Source: Marinovum sp. (lineage in GTDB: Bacteria; Pseudomonadota; Alphaproteobacteria; Rhodobacterales; Rhodobacteraceae). Taken from it: DNA of 64,000 nt. The notes beneath the pieces were generated by a model. The model saw nothing but the letters and a program-made list of their open reading frames with translations. It was not told where the DNA came from and made no database searches. The DNA lies in NCBI GenBank assembly GCA_022447495.1, contig JAKVBH010000014.1:1-64000 (forward strand). Reading direction: 5' to 3'. Every line of letters starts with the position of its first letter. Position 1 is the stretch's first letter. Made by a program: the position numbers and the translations under genes. Shown here piece by piece: positions 8,485 to 18,744 of the stretch.

Positions 8485-9534
8485 CTAAGCCGCGCGGGCT
8501 TGGTGTCTTTTCAAAGCAGCACCCCAGCTTTCGGCAAAGCGGAGCACCTCGTCCTCGGTTGTGTCCGGCCCCAAACTCACGCGGATTGCGGAGCGGGCCT
8601 GTGTTTCGTCGTAGCCCATGGCCATTAGCACGTTTGAGGCGCGCACCTTGCCAGAGGAGCAGGCAGACCCGGCAGAGATTGCAAAACCAGCAAGATCCAT
8701 CTGCATGACCTGCGTTTCTCCCTTCCAACCTTGCGCGATCACGCAGCTCGTGTTGGGCAAGCGATGTACAGGCTTCCCAACAAAAATAATGTTGGACGCT
8801 GCCGCCTCAAGAGCCTTTTCTAGAATATTTCTAAGTTCCGCAACACGATCCCATACACCGTTGGCCAAATCGCGTGCGGCGGCCTCTGCGGCGGCGCCAA
8901 AACCGGCGATACCGATGAGGTTTTCTGTGCCGCTGCGCCGTCCCATTTCCTGGCCTCCGCCGCGCAATCGCGCTGGCAAATCTACGCCTTGGCGCAACAC
9001 TGCGGCACCCACGCCTTTTGGTCCGGCAAGCTTGTGCGCAGACACCAATCCCGCATCGCAACCCAGCCAATTAAAGGCGATGGGCAGTTTACCAAAGGCT
9101 TGCGTCAAGTCGCTGACAGCCAATCCGTGTGGCACGTCTTGCACAATTCCCGTTTCAGAATTGGCCATTTGCAAGACGGATGCTGCGGGTTTAGGCACCT
9201 CCACGCGACCGTCTTGTGACACAGTCAAATCAGCCCGCGTCCAGGCCCTCACAGCATCATGTTCGATGTCTGAGGCCACCAAACCCCGCTCGAGACAGGT
9301 CAAGGCTGCAGCTTCTGTGGCGCCAGAGGTGAAGACGACATCCGCACCATCTGCACCCAAGGCTTCGGCCACTTGACGCCGCGCGCGCTCCATAAGAGCT
9401 TTGGCCGCCCGCCCTTCACCGTGAACAGAAGACGGATTACCCACGACGTCCATCGCCTCGATCATCGCTTGCTTGGCCTCAGGTCGCAGCGGCGTCGTCG
9501 CATTATAGTCGAGATAGGCGCGCGAGTGTTTCAT
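8485..9534 (-). CDS. Class I cysteine desulfurase (NifS/IscS-like)
   Basis: 349-aa PLP enzyme. The N-terminus [14 protein letters not shown], the PLP lysine region [12 protein letters not shown] near residue 185 and the active-site loop [11 protein letters not shown] near residue 290 define a class I desulfurase, distinct from the class II SufS at the other end of the operon. It is shorter than E. coli IscS and lacks its C-terminal extension. Position directly behind iscR matches the gene usually called iscS in Rhodobacter suf operons. It may supply sulfur for Fe-S clusters or thiolation. Confidence 0.93.
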   Translation of the reverse strand: MKHSRAYLDYNATTPLRPEAKQAMIEAMDVVGNPSSVHGEGRAAKALMERARRQVAEALGADGADVVFTSGATEAAALTCLERGLVASDIEHDAVRAWTRADLTVSQDGRVEVPKPAASVLQMANSETGIVQDVPHGLAVSDLTQAFGKLPIAFNWLGCDAGLVSAHKLAGPKGVGAAVLRQGVDLPARLRGGGQEMGRRSGTENLIGIAGFGAAAEAAARDLANGVWDRVAELRNILEKALEAAASNIIFVGKPVHRLPNTSCVIAQGWKGETQVMQMDLAGFAISAGSACSSGKVRASNVLMAMGYDETQARSAIRVSLGPDTTEDEVLRFAESWGAALKRHQARAA

Positions 9535-9592
9535 CTTACGGTCAAGCTCCGGACGGCGGTCATGAGCAAGAGCGAGAGCGCCCAGCTACCGA

Positions 9593-10054
9593 TCACTCCT
9601 CATCCACCACGTTAAAAAGTGAGGGAACAGCAGGACACGGCGCAAGTTCGTTTCCAACAACGTCTGAGAGACGGGTTTGATGCAAGAAGACGTAGACGTG
9701 CGCCGACAGTCCCTCCCACAGCCGATTGGACAGCGATTGGGCACGGCTTCCCGAAGCTCCGCCCTTGGCACCTGCACCGGTGTGCATAGCGTTCACGGTT
9801 TCATCGACAGCTTCCAAGATATCCACCACGCGAATCTCGCTGGCTGATCGTGCCAAGCGATAGCCCCCGCCGGGTCCGCGCACCGATGAGACGAGGTTTG
9901 CCCGACGCAGTTTGACAAACAACTGTTCTAAATACGTCAGCGAAATGTCCTGGCGATCAGAAATTTCACCCAACGTAACCAAATCGTCGCTCTTTTGTAG
10001 CGCAATATCGCTGAGCGCCACCATCGCGTAGCGACCTTTAGTACTTAACTTCAT
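9593..10054 (-). CDS. iscR: Rrf2-family Fe-S regulator IscR
   Basis: 153-aa winged-helix regulator; sequence MKLSTKGRYAMVAL through VRGPGGGYRLA is classic Rrf2. The usual three-cysteine cluster-binding segment is replaced: the only cysteine is in LAPCPAVP near the C-terminus. This is the form described for Rhodobacter sphaeroides IscR, which ligates its cluster through one Cys. ATG 10054 is preceded by GGGGGAAG. It heads the suf operon and probably represses it when iron-sulfur supply is sufficient; an ICE-like palindrome lies 121 nt upstream. Confidence 0.95.
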   Translation of the reverse strand: MKLSTKGRYAMVALSDIALQKSDDLVTLGEISDRQDISLTYLEQLFVKLRRANLVSSVRGPGGGYRLARSASEIRVVDILEAVDETVNAMHTGAGAKGGASGSRAQSLSNRLWEGLSAHVYVFLHQTRLSDVVGNELAPCPAVPSLFNVVDEE

Positions 10055-10174
10055 ACTTCCCCCTACGGACCCCAAAAAAATGGGTAAGTTGATACACACG
10101 GCCCAGGGCCTGGACGCAGTTGACGCCAACCATTGGTTTGCTTATTTGCTCAGCAGAACGGAGCGCGCGCACCG

Positions 10175-10191
10175 TTTAGAATTATTCTAAA
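10175..10191. promoter_or_regulatory. Irr-type (ICE-like) palindrome between iscR-suf and a divergent hydrolase gene
   Basis: TTTAGAATTATTCTAAA is a perfect inverted repeat (two 7-nt arms, 3-nt centre). It matches the ICE consensus I recall for alphaproteobacterial Irr (TTAGAA-N3-TTCTAA). The site is 121 nt upstream of iscR and 52 nt upstream of the divergent hydrolase ATG, so it could serve either side. Control of suf by Irr plus IscR is known in Rhodobacterales. Confidence 0.7.
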
Positions 10192-10242
10192 TTGTCCGAC
10201 TGCCACAGTCAAGCGTCGGGCCGCTGTGAGGATAGAAACCAC

Positions 10243-10896
10243 ATGCCCGAGGTCATTTTTCCAGGACCCGAAGGTCGTCTTGAAGGCCGTTACCATCCTC
10301 AAAAAGAACGCGATGCGCCGATTGCGATCATCCTTCACCCCCACCCCCAATTTGGCGGGACGATGAACAACAAGGTGGTCTACAATCTCCACTACACGTT
10401 CTACAACATGGGCTTCACCGTCATGCGGTTTAACTTCCGTGGTGTGGGACGGAGCCAAGGTGAATATGACCAAGGCGTGGGTGAGTTGTCCGATGCGGCG
10501 TCCGCTCTCGACTACCTGCAGTCGATGAACAACAACTCGAAGCATTGCTGGGTTGCGGGATTCTCTTTCGGCGCTTGGATCGGCATGCAACTTCTGATGC
10601 GTCGCCCTGAAATCACAGGCTTTATCTCTGCGGCACCGCCGGCCAATATGTATGACTTTTCGTTCTTGGCGCCCTGCCCGTCATCAGGTCTCGTTATCAA
10701 CGGCACAGCAGACCGCGTTGCACCGCCAGCGGACACACGTGCTCTGGTGTCCAAGTTGCACGAGCAAAAGGGCATTACGATCACGCACCAAGAGGTCGAT
10801 GGTTGTGGACATTTCTTTGAGAACGATCACATGGAGACGCTCACAGGCAGCGTCACAGAATACGTCAAGCGCCGCCTGACCGAAAGCACGCGCTGA
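10243..10896 (+). CDS. Alpha/beta hydrolase (COG2945-like)
   Basis: 217-aa serine hydrolase fold. The oxyanion region ILHPHPQFGGTMNN, nucleophile elbow GFSFGAW, acid in NGTADRVAPP and histidine in GCGHFFEN are all present and ordered. The family is broadly annotated as an alpha/beta hydrolase of unknown substrate. Start ATG 10243 follows GAGGATAG. Its stop overlaps the next ATG (TGATG), placing it first in a three-gene plus-strand operon. Confidence 0.88.
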   Translation: MPEVIFPGPEGRLEGRYHPQKERDAPIAIILHPHPQFGGTMNNKVVYNLHYTFYNMGFTVMRFNFRGVGRSQGEYDQGVGELSDAASALDYLQSMNNNSKHCWVAGFSFGAWIGMQLLMRRPEITGFISAAPPANMYDFSFLAPCPSSGLVINGTADRVAPPADTRALVSKLHEQKGITITHQEVDGCGHFFENDHMETLTGSVTEYVKRRLTESTR

Positions 10897-11129
10897 TGGG
10901 CATCACCGAAGACCTAGCAGATCAATTGGCACAAGACGTGCTCGAAGCAGCTGAGATTATGGGCGAAGAGCGCCTGCCCGAAGACATAGCCAAACTTCTC
11001 GCTGCCTCGTCGCAAACCGCCGAAGAGGCTTTCCTCACCGCCATTCGGGTACGTCGCGCCAACAAACAAGCTCGCGAGGTCTTGGCTGGTAAACTCAAAG
11101 CATTCGAAGCCAAACTCGCAAGTTCGTAG
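10896..11129 (+). CDS. Hypothetical 77-aa helical protein
   Basis: Small acidic, alanine-rich, predicted all-helical protein (MGITEDLADQLAQDVLEAAE at the N-terminus). No signal or membrane segment. ATG shares one base with the upstream stop and the downstream GTG follows 2 nt after its stop, so it is translationally coupled to the hydrolase and the HD protein. Function unknown. Confidence 0.75.
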   Translation: MGITEDLADQLAQDVLEAAEIMGEERLPEDIAKLLAASSQTAEEAFLTAIRVRRANKQAREVLAGKLKAFEAKLASS

Positions 11130-11131
11130 AC

Positions 11132-11725
11132 GTGATCACCGAGCAAGACATCCCATCCCGCCTAGATGCACAGATGGCCTTCTTGCAGGAAATCGACAAA
11201 CTCAAAGCGGTGGACCGCGCCACGGATGTCTTCGGGGACCGCGCCGAAAACTCGGCAGAGCATTCTTGGCATCTGGCGCTTTACGCCTTGATCCTGTCCG
11301 AGCACGCCAGATCCCAGATCAACGTTGACCGCGTTATCCGCATGATGCTTCTGCACGATATCGTTGAAATCGACGCCGGCGACACGCCGATCTTTGGCGC
11401 GGCCGACCCGGGGATCAAAGACGCAGAGGAAAAAGCTGCGAAACGAATCTTTGGCCTTCTCCCAGACGACCAAGCCCGCGAAGCGCTTGCGCTTTGGCAC
11501 GAGTTCGAAGCCGCCGAAAGCGTGGACGCGATTTTTGCAAAGTCTCTAGACCGTTTTCAACCGCCCAACCAAAACCTAGCCACAGGTGGCGGTTCGTGGA
11601 AGCGCTACAAGGTCACGCGCGATAGGATCGAAGCACGGGTCAAGCCGCCCATTGAGCGGGGCGCGCCAAAGCTCTTCGCTTGGCTCAGCCCTAAGCTCGA
11701 CGCCTTTTTTAGCCGTTCTGAATAG
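11132..11725 (+). CDS. HD-domain hydrolase (5'-deoxynucleotidase YfbR-like)
   Basis: 197-aa metal-dependent phosphohydrolase. The HD signature is visible: first His in [12 protein letters not shown] (about residue 47), the HD pair in [13 protein letters not shown] (about 76-77), and a distal Asp in [10 protein letters not shown]. The family includes YfbR/HDDC2 nucleotidases. GTG start at 11132 fits the coupled spacing. The 3' end overlaps that of convergent alaS by 17 nt. Confidence 0.88.
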   Translation: MITEQDIPSRLDAQMAFLQEIDKLKAVDRATDVFGDRAENSAEHSWHLALYALILSEHARSQINVDRVIRMMLLHDIVEIDAGDTPIFGAADPGIKDAEEKAAKRIFGLLPDDQAREALALWHEFEAAESVDAIFAKSLDRFQPPNQNLATGGGSWKRYKVTRDRIEARVKPPIERGAPKLFAWLSPKLDAFFSRSE

Positions 11726-14369
11726 CCGCCTTAGCCGCGTCCATGGCCGCATCCGCCGCTTCAGCGCTCGGTGCGCCGCCCTGGGCCATGTCGGGGCGAC
11801 CGCCACCGCCTTTGCCACCAAGAGCCGCGACAGCAGCCTTGAGCACGTCAACCGCATTGACCTTGTCGTTCAGGTCTTTGGTCACACCAACCGCCACAGC
11901 GGCTTTACCGCCAGTGTCCGCGATAAAGAGCGCCACGCCAGATCCCATTTTTTCTTTGGCTGCGTCGATCAATGGCGGGAGGTCTTTGCCGGTCACGCCG
12001 CTCACGACCTGACCGGTGAAAGCCACGCCGCCCACGTCTTCGCTGGTTCCTGCGGGCCCAGAGCCCCCCCCCGCCATCGCCAAATCACGTCGCAATTGCG
12101 CAACTTCAACTTGCAAAGATTTACGTTCATCAAGAAGCGCTTTGACACGCTCAGGCACGTCACCCGCTTGCGATTTTAACACCCCCGCCACTTCGGCAAG
12201 GGTGTGATATTGGCCCGAGAGGTAATCAAACGCCGCCTGACCCGTAAGCGCCTCAATACGACGAACACCCGCCGACGACGCACTATCACCCAGAGTGACA
12301 AAAACACCGATATCGCCCGTTTGGCGCACATGGGTGCCACCACAGAGTTCAAGTGAATATGTCTCGCCGCTGGTACCCTTGCCAGAGCCCGCTTCGGTGC
12401 CCATGGATACTACACGCACCTCGTCACCATACTTTTCGCCAAAGAGTGCCTGCGCGCCTATGGCGCGGGCGTCATCGGGGGTCATGATACGGGTCTCAAC
12501 GGGCGCGTTTTGACGGATGTAGGCGTTGACCTCTTGCTCGACCCTTTTCAACTCTTCAAGGCTCAATGCCTTACCGTGGCTAAAATCAAACCGCAGACGA
12601 TCGTCGGCATTCAACGAGCCACGCTGCGCCACATGCTCGCCAAGCGCACCGCGCAGAGCTTCATGCAGCAAATGGGTCGCTGAGTGGTTGGCGCGGATCG
12701 CGGAGCGCCGCGCGTGATCCACTTCCAGCTGTGCCGCAGCCCCTTTGACAACTGTGCCGGAGGTCACCTCACCCATGTGGATGAACACTCCTGCCACCTT
12801 CCTGGTGTCCGAGATGGCCACTTCGAAATCGTCGGCTTTCACGATGCCGCTGTCCCCGACCTGACCACCGCTTTCAGCGTAGAATGGCGATTGGTTTAGG
12901 ACGATGGAGACTTTTTCACCGGCGGAAACGGTTTCCACTTTCTCTCCGTCCTGCACCAAAGCCACGATCTGACCCTCGGCCACTTCGGTGTCATATCCCA
13001 AGAAATCCGTGGTGCCATCCGCCTCTGCGATGTCGAACCAGACGGTCGCGTCCGCTGCTTCGCCAGAGCCGGACCAAGCCGCGCGTGCCTTGGCTTTTTG
13101 CTCAGCCATTGCAGCGTCGAAGCCATCGGTATCGACTTCCCGGCCCTTTTCGCGCAGCGCATCTTGGGTCAGATCGAGTGGGAAACCGTAGGTGTCGTAG
13201 AGTTTGAAAGCCGTTTCGCCTGGCAGCGCTGAGCTTTCGGGCAAATCTGACAGTTCTTCGTCAAGCAATTTCAAACCGCGATCCAGCGTTGCTTTAAACC
13301 GTGTCTCTTCGAGGTTAAGCGTCTCTGCGATTAACGCCTGCGCCTGACCAAGTTCGGGATAGGCTTGCCCCATTTGTTGCACGAGCGCGGGCACCAAGCG
13401 ATACATAACCGGGTCTTTTGCGCCCAAAAGGTGCGCGTGACGCATGGCCCGGCGCATGATGCGTCGCAAAACGTAGCCACGGCCCTCATTCGACGGCATC
13501 ACGCCGTCTGCCATCAAAAATGAGGTCGATCGGAGGTGATCTGCAATCACGCGGTGATGCACGTTTTTAGCACCATAAGGATCAACGCCCGTTGCCTGCG
13601 CCGACGCCTCAATCAGCGCCTTCATCGTGTCTGTATCGTAATTATCGTGGCTTCCCTGCAAAAGCGCGCCAATCCGCTCGAGCCCCATGCCGGTGTCAAT
13701 CGACTGCATGTCGAGTTCGTTCATGGAACCGTCTTCGAACTGTTCGTTTTGCATGAAAACGACGTTCCAAATCTCGATGAAGCGGTCACCATCCTCTTCG
13801 GGGGAACCGGGAGGGCCACCCCAGATGTGATCACCGTGGTCGTAGAAGATCTCGGTACAGGGGCCGCAAGGTCCGGTTGGCCCCATTTGCCAAAAGTTGT
13901 CAGATGTGGCGATGTGGATGATACGCTCCTCTGGAACACCCACTTTCTTCCAAATCTCAAAGGCTTCGTCGTCGGTGTGGTAGACAGTGGTGTAGAGCTT
14001 ATCCTTTGGGATATCGAATTCGGAGGTGATCAATTCCCATGCGAACGCGATCGCTTCTTCTTTGAAATAGTCGCCAAAGCTGAAGTTGCCCAACATCTCA
14101 AAAAACGTGTGGTGACGGGCAGTGTAACCCACATTGTCTAGGTCGTTGTGTTTGCCGCCTGCGCGCACGCATTTCTGAGACGAGGTCGCCCGTTTATAAT
14201 CGCGAGTCTCCAACCCCGTGAAGAGGTTCTTGAACTGGACCATGCCAGAGTTCGCAAACATCAGCGTTGGGTCGTTGCGCGGCACTAGCGGGGACGAAGA
14301 GACGATCTCATGGCCGTTTTTGGCGAAATAGTCGAGAAACGTGCTGCGAATGTCGTTCAGGCTGGTCAT
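11709..14369 (-). CDS. alaS: Alanine--tRNA ligase
   Basis: 886-aa class II synthetase charging tRNA-Ala. The aminoacylation domain begins [15 protein letters not shown]. The editing domain has [11 protein letters not shown] (zinc His) near residue 575 and CGGTH near 675, followed by a coiled coil and the C-Ala domain ([15 protein letters not shown]). ATG 14369 has AAGGAAG upstream; the 31 residues of open frame before it are spacer. It lies downstream of recA on the same strand with a terminator between. Confidence 0.97.
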   Translation of the reverse strand: MTSLNDIRSTFLDYFAKNGHEIVSSSPLVPRNDPTLMFANSGMVQFKNLFTGLETRDYKRATSSQKCVRAGGKHNDLDNVGYTARHHTFFEMLGNFSFGDYFKEEAIAFAWELITSEFDIPKDKLYTTVYHTDDEAFEIWKKVGVPEERIIHIATSDNFWQMGPTGPCGPCTEIFYDHGDHIWGGPPGSPEEDGDRFIEIWNVVFMQNEQFEDGSMNELDMQSIDTGMGLERIGALLQGSHDNYDTDTMKALIEASAQATGVDPYGAKNVHHRVIADHLRSTSFLMADGVMPSNEGRGYVLRRIMRRAMRHAHLLGAKDPVMYRLVPALVQQMGQAYPELGQAQALIAETLNLEETRFKATLDRGLKLLDEELSDLPESSALPGETAFKLYDTYGFPLDLTQDALREKGREVDTDGFDAAMAEQKAKARAAWSGSGEAADATVWFDIAEADGTTDFLGYDTEVAEGQIVALVQDGEKVETVSAGEKVSIVLNQSPFYAESGGQVGDSGIVKADDFEVAISDTRKVAGVFIHMGEVTSGTVVKGAAAQLEVDHARRSAIRANHSATHLLHEALRGALGEHVAQRGSLNADDRLRFDFSHGKALSLEELKRVEQEVNAYIRQNAPVETRIMTPDDARAIGAQALFGEKYGDEVRVVSMGTEAGSGKGTSGETYSLELCGGTHVRQTGDIGVFVTLGDSASSAGVRRIEALTGQAAFDYLSGQYHTLAEVAGVLKSQAGDVPERVKALLDERKSLQVEVAQLRRDLAMAGGGSGPAGTSEDVGGVAFTGQVVSGVTGKDLPPLIDAAKEKMGSGVALFIADTGGKAAVAVGVTKDLNDKVNAVDVLKAAVAALGGKGGGGRPDMAQGGAPSAEAADAAMDAAKAAIQNG

Positions 14370-14433
14370 TTTGAAGCTTCCTTTGGGCTTGCGCGTTGAA
14401 ATAGCCCTCACTTCCCTGCCCCGCAACGTGAAA

Positions 14434-14456
14434 GAGCGGCCCAAACTGGACCGCTC
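14434..14456 (-). terminator. Intrinsic terminator of recA
   Basis: A 10-bp stem with one mismatch (GAGCGG..CCA / TGG..CCGCTC, 3-nt loop), on the minus strand followed by TTTC. It is 31 nt past the recA stop and upstream of alaS, so it should separate the two transcripts at least partly. Confidence 0.65.
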
Positions 14457-14486
14457 CGCCAAAATTGCAAGATTTAGGATGTGTCG

Positions 14487-15566
14487 TTAGCCTTCTAGAA
14501 CGCCATCATCATCAATTTGTTCTTCTGGTGGCATGTCAAAATCGAGCCCATGAGCGGCCCGGATCTTGTCCTCGATATCAAACGCAATGCGCTTGTTTTC
14601 GCGCAGGAAGGTCTTGGCATTTTCACGACCTTGGCCAATGCGCTCATCCCCATAAGAGAACCAGGCACCCGATTTCTCAACGACGCCCGCTTTGACCCCG
14701 AGGTCGAGAAGTTCGCCCATTTTCGAGATGCCTTCGCCGTACATGATGTCGAATTCGACCTGTTTGAAGGGCGGCGAAACCTTGTTCTTGACCACCTTTA
14801 CGCGGGTCTGGTTGCCCACAACTTCATCGCGGTCCTTAATCGCGCCAATACGCCGAATGTCGAGGCGCACGGACGAGTAGAATTTCAGAGCGTTGCCCCC
14901 AGTGGTCGTCTCAGGGCTACCGAACATGACACCTATCTTCATCCGGATTTGGTTGATGAAAATGACCATACAGTTGGAGCGCGCGATCGAGCCCGTAAGT
15001 TTGCGCATGGCCTGACTCATGAGACGGGCGTGCACGCCAACCGAGCTGTCCCCCATGTCGCCTTCAAGCTCTGACTTGGGCGTAAGCGCGGCAACCGAGT
15101 CGACGACGACCATATTTACGGCACCGGAGCGCACCAAAGTATCTGTTATTTCAAGGGCTTGCTCGCCAGTGTCGGGTTGCGAAATCAGAAGTTCATCCAA
15201 GTCCACACCAAGTTTTTTGGCATAGGCGGGGTCTAGCGCATGCTCAGCGTCGACAAACGCACACACGCCACCCTTCTTTTGTTCTTCCGCCACGCAATGC
15301 AGTGTTAGCGTGGTTTTTCCTGAACTTTCAGGGCCGTAAATTTCGACAATCCGCCCCTTGGGCAATCCGCCAATGCCAAGCGCGATGTCGAGGCCTAGGG
15401 AGCCCGTTGAAGTCGCTTCGATTTCTTGCATGGGGTTGTCGCCCCCAAGCTTCATGATCGAACCCTTGCCAAATTGGCGTTCGATTTGAGCGAGAGCGCT
15501 GTCGAGCGCTTTTTGTTTGTCCGCTTTGCGTTTGTTGTCCATTGAGAGAAGGTCTGCCGTTGCCAT
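14487..15566 (-). CDS. recA: Recombinase RecA
   Basis: 359-aa DNA strand-exchange ATPase and SOS co-protease. Walker [10 protein letters not shown] at residues 78-86, Walker [13 protein letters not shown], loop L2 around [15 protein letters not shown], acidic C-terminal tail. ATG 15566 is preceded by AGGAG at good spacing. Upstream is a perfect GTTC-N7-GTTC LexA box, and a hairpin terminator follows. Normal length. Confidence 0.98.
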   Translation of the reverse strand: MATADLLSMDNKRKADKQKALDSALAQIERQFGKGSIMKLGGDNPMQEIEATSTGSLGLDIALGIGGLPKGRIVEIYGPESSGKTTLTLHCVAEEQKKGGVCAFVDAEHALDPAYAKKLGVDLDELLISQPDTGEQALEITDTLVRSGAVNMVVVDSVAALTPKSELEGDMGDSSVGVHARLMSQAMRKLTGSIARSNCMVIFINQIRMKIGVMFGSPETTTGGNALKFYSSVRLDIRRIGAIKDRDEVVGNQTRVKVVKNKVSPPFKQVEFDIMYGEGISKMGELLDLGVKAGVVEKSGAWFSYGDERIGQGRENAKTFLRENKRIAFDIEDKIRAAHGLDFDMPPEEQIDDDGVLEG

Positions 15567-15620
15567 GCACTTGGCTCCTTATGTCATGCCGCTCGGGGCG
15601 CGTCCATGTCGCCCGTTGAT

Positions 15621-15635
15621 GTTCTTGTCTTGTTC
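15621..15635. promoter_or_regulatory. LexA (SOS) box upstream of recA
   Basis: GTTCTTGTCTTGTTC is an exact match to the alphaproteobacterial direct-repeat SOS box GTTC-N7-GTTC. It lies 55 nt upstream of the recA ATG and 112 nt upstream of the divergent sulfotransferase gene. A third GAAC half-motif lies nearby at about 15653. Confidence 0.85.
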
Positions 15636-15746
15636 TTATTGCGATCAAAACGAGAACATTACAAGTTGAATCTTAATCGCTTTGACTTTTGTCTGCTTTG
15701 GTTAAGGAGTAGTTTAGGTCAGCGCGAATTAGAAAAGGTTTCGTCT

Positions 15747-16358
15747 ATGCTAATGTTTTGGAAGGAAAGATTGACGATCCTGGCCGTTCCGAAAACTGGC
15801 ACGACCGCACTTGAGGACGCTCTTGGCGCAGCAGCGGATATGGTTGTTCGGGACCCTCCCCAGCTCAAACACGCACCCATGTATCGTTACAACCGATTTT
15901 TTCGTCCGATGTTCGAAAAACAAGGCGCGGAGGATATGGAGACATTCGCGATCATCAGAGAGCCCGTTGCATGGCTGTCGAGTTGGTACCGCTACCGAGC
16001 ACGCCCCTTCATGCAAGGCAAAGCAAACTACACAGGCGACATGTCATTTGACGATTTTGTGGATGCCTATTGTAAGGGACACAAGCCAGGATTCGCCAAT
16101 GTCGGAAGCCAGGCCAAGTTTTTGGAACCACGCCCGAATGGGGTCGCGATCCACCACCTTTACCGCTATGACGATTTCGCGGCAGCGGTCGATTTCTTGG
16201 AAAAGCGCCTATCGCGCGACATTAATTTGACCAAGCAAAACGTGTCACCTATGCAGGAAACACGTCTGTCCGCGCAAACCGAAGAAAAGCTAAGGCGTAA
16301 ACGGCACGAAGAATTTGAACTCTATGCCAGCATACCTGATGGCGGCTGGCACGCCTGA
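15747..16358 (+). CDS. Sulfotransferase-family protein
   Basis: 203-aa protein with the 5'-phosphosulfate loop-like motif VPKTGTTALEDAL at about residues 13-25 and a 3'-phosphate-binding-like IREPVAWLSSWYRY near residue 73. This matches PAPS-dependent sulfotransferases of the short bacterial type; acceptor unknown, perhaps a surface glycan. ATG 15747 has AAAGG upstream. It diverges from recA and shares the SOS-box-containing promoter region; LexA control of it is untested. Confidence 0.75.
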   Translation: MLMFWKERLTILAVPKTGTTALEDALGAAADMVVRDPPQLKHAPMYRYNRFFRPMFEKQGAEDMETFAIIREPVAWLSSWYRYRARPFMQGKANYTGDMSFDDFVDAYCKGHKPGFANVGSQAKFLEPRPNGVAIHHLYRYDDFAAAVDFLEKRLSRDINLTKQNVSPMQETRLSAQTEEKLRRKRHEEFELYASIPDGGWHA

Positions 16359-16374
16359 CGGCGCGATAAACTCA

Positions 16375-18675
16375 CTAATGAAGTTGTTGCTGCACGGTGT
16401 CCGTCAACTCACTGAGCGAAAATGGTTTCGCCAGGAAAACCGAATTAGGAATGCGAGTCTGGTCGTTTCCAAAGCTCTCCTCAGCATATCCTGACACAAA
16501 CACGACCCGCGTATCAGGTCGCTGTTTCAAGGCCTCGCGAACCCAACGAGGCCCATCCATACCTGGCATAACGACGTCCGTGACAAAGACGTCAATTTTC
16601 AAATTCGCATCTTGAAGTCTCTCCAGGGCTTCCTCTGCGGATTGCGCCTCAAGGACCGTGAAGCCCCGCAGCCTAAGCGCGCGAGATGCAAATGCGCGTA
16701 CTGGAGCTTCGTCTTCCACGAGCAATACGACTGCATCGCTGCGACGCGGTAGCACCGGTTGTTCCTCAAGCACGGCTTCAACGGTGTCTTCAATCACTTC
16801 GTCATGCACCGGGAACAATAAAGTGAAGCAGGTTCCCTGCCCCACAACGGAATCCACAAAGATAAAGCCGCCCGTCTGTTTCACGATCCCGTAAACCGTC
16901 GACAAGCCCAACCCGGTGCCTTCGCCTGCTCGTTTGGTTGTAAAGAAAGGCTCGAATACCTTTTGCAATTTGTCTGGGGCGATGCCGCGACCTTGGTCCG
17001 TTACTTTTACCGAGATATACTCTCCGGGCGAAACTACGGCGCGGTCTCGTTTCAGCGGGCTACGCAGAGACAATATTTCGGTGAGAACTTCAATTTCGCC
17101 CCCATCAGGCATCGCATCTCGCGAGTTCACGATCAGGTTCATCATGACTTGTTCAAGCTGTCTTTTGTCGACCCGAACAGGGCGCAAGTTCTCGGAATGC
17201 GCCAGCTTGAGGCGCACCTTTTCGCCTACCAATCGGTTCAAAAGATGCGTCAGATCCGACAAGGTATCGCGCAAGTCCAACAGTTCCGGCCGAAGTGTTT
17301 GCTTGCGAGAAAAAGCCAATAATTGACTGACAAGCGCGGCGGCTCTGTTCGCATTCTGATTGATTTGGACAAGATCGCCATAGTCGGGATCACCCTCATC
17401 ATGGCGCAGAAGTAGCAAATCACAATGCCCGGAAATGGCTGTCAGAAGATTGTTGAAATCGTGCGCAACACCGCCCGCCAATTGACCAATCGCCTGCATT
17501 TTTTGGCTTTGAACGAACTGCGCTTCCAGGGTCTTTAGCTCAGTTGCGTCATTCAAAACTGCCACAAGTGCCGGGCCATCGTCTTCGATCACGCGTTTCA
17601 GAGAGACCTGCAAAAAGCGTTCCTTCGCCCCGTGCGAGAGACGCAAAAATTCTGCATGGTTTTGTGTGCGATTGTTGGCTACGTCGTCCAGCCAATCAGC
17701 AATTGGACGACCCAACCCCTCTAGATGATCGCCAATTGTTTGACCTTCCAATGCGCCCACATCCAATAGGCGCAAAGCCTCAGGATTGGCCCGCAGCACT
17801 TCACCCCTTGGGCTCATTTTCAACAACGCGACAGGCAAGGCCTCAAAACCCGCGTCATCATCAGAGGCGCCATGTTGCCCATGTGGAGGCAAGAAGAACA
17901 ACTCACGACGCGCACCACTTATGTCAACTTGCGCCACAAGCACACGATGTGAACCTGTTTCACTCTGCACCCGCAGGGTAGCACCTGGCACAATGCGATC
18001 ATCGGACAATTCTTCAAGCGAGGTTGCCCGCCGTCCAAAGAGTCTCCGCGCAGCATCGTTCATAAACAAAATGGCACCAGATCGCCCAACTGTAATTCGA
18101 GGCAGCGTCACACCATCATGTGCGCGCTGCAATTCGGTTTCGCTGACCTCTTCGATGCGCCAAAGCAGGAGCCCTGCGCCCACATCCTGGACAGACACGC
18201 GCACCTGACCACGACGTGTAACCACCGCTTCTTTGGCAGAGCCTGACTGCGCCACCTTGGTGCGCATCCGGTGCAGTAGTCCACCCGGACTTGCGAGCAT
18301 CAATTCTATGACTTGCCCCAATCGGTTAAGGGGGACCTGGGCAATCTCTTTATGTTCACTGTTGTCTCTGTTGAGCCTATCTCGCGCAGCCGCGTTTGAA
18401 AGCATGACAGATCCATCTTCATCCGTGAGAACGCACATCGACGGCTCATGGGCGATCAAGCTTTCGATCATGCCCAATTGCGACGTTTGTTTTCGTTGAT
18501 GTTGGTAAGAGGTCACCGCCATTGCCAAGCCAAGCACAAACAGCATAACGCCTGCGCCGATCATCACCGATCCAAAGGGCGTTGAAATAGCTTCAAGGCC
18601 AACCGCCGAGCACAAGGTGCCGGCAATGATTGAGATCGCACCAATGCGTTTTCGAACAATGGATCGATCAGACAC
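16375..18675 (-). CDS. cckA: Hybrid histidine kinase CckA
   Basis: About 766-aa hybrid kinase of the CckA-ChpT-CtrA phosphorelay. Two N-terminal membrane segments (roughly residues 10-57), PAS-like domains (75-380), HisKA with phospho-acceptor His in GGVAHDFNNLLTAISGH (about 405), HATPase_c (VTDQGRGIAPDKL, GLGLSTVYGIV) and a C-terminal receiver with Asp in VFVTDVVMPGMDG (about 690). GTG 18675 is preferred because of GGAAGGGAAG upstream and the SDRSIVRKR start; GTG 18714 is an alternative. A CtrA-type site lies 70 nt upstream. Likely controls motility, cell-cycle or gene-transfer-agent genes via CtrA. Confidence 0.93.
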   Translation of the reverse strand: MSDRSIVRKRIGAISIIAGTLCSAVGLEAISTPFGSVMIGAGVMLFVLGLAMAVTSYQHQRKQTSQLGMIESLIAHEPSMCVLTDEDGSVMLSNAAARDRLNRDNSEHKEIAQVPLNRLGQVIELMLASPGGLLHRMRTKVAQSGSAKEAVVTRRGQVRVSVQDVGAGLLLWRIEEVSETELQRAHDGVTLPRITVGRSGAILFMNDAARRLFGRRATSLEELSDDRIVPGATLRVQSETGSHRVLVAQVDISGARRELFFLPPHGQHGASDDDAGFEALPVALLKMSPRGEVLRANPEALRLLDVGALEGQTIGDHLEGLGRPIADWLDDVANNRTQNHAEFLRLSHGAKERFLQVSLKRVIEDDGPALVAVLNDATELKTLEAQFVQSQKMQAIGQLAGGVAHDFNNLLTAISGHCDLLLLRHDEGDPDYGDLVQINQNANRAAALVSQLLAFSRKQTLRPELLDLRDTLSDLTHLLNRLVGEKVRLKLAHSENLRPVRVDKRQLEQVMMNLIVNSRDAMPDGGEIEVLTEILSLRSPLKRDRAVVSPGEYISVKVTDQGRGIAPDKLQKVFEPFFTTKRAGEGTGLGLSTVYGIVKQTGGFIFVDSVVGQGTCFTLLFPVHDEVIEDTVEAVLEEQPVLPRRSDAVVLLVEDEAPVRAFASRALRLRGFTVLEAQSAEEALERLQDANLKIDVFVTDVVMPGMDGPRWVREALKQRPDTRVVFVSGYAEESFGNDQTRIPNSVFLAKPFSLSELTDTVQQQLH

Positions 18676-18744
18676 GTACTGCTTCCCTTCCACCACGATC
18701 GCGGAGCGCTCCACGCCCCATGAGCATTGTATTTCACCTCAAGA

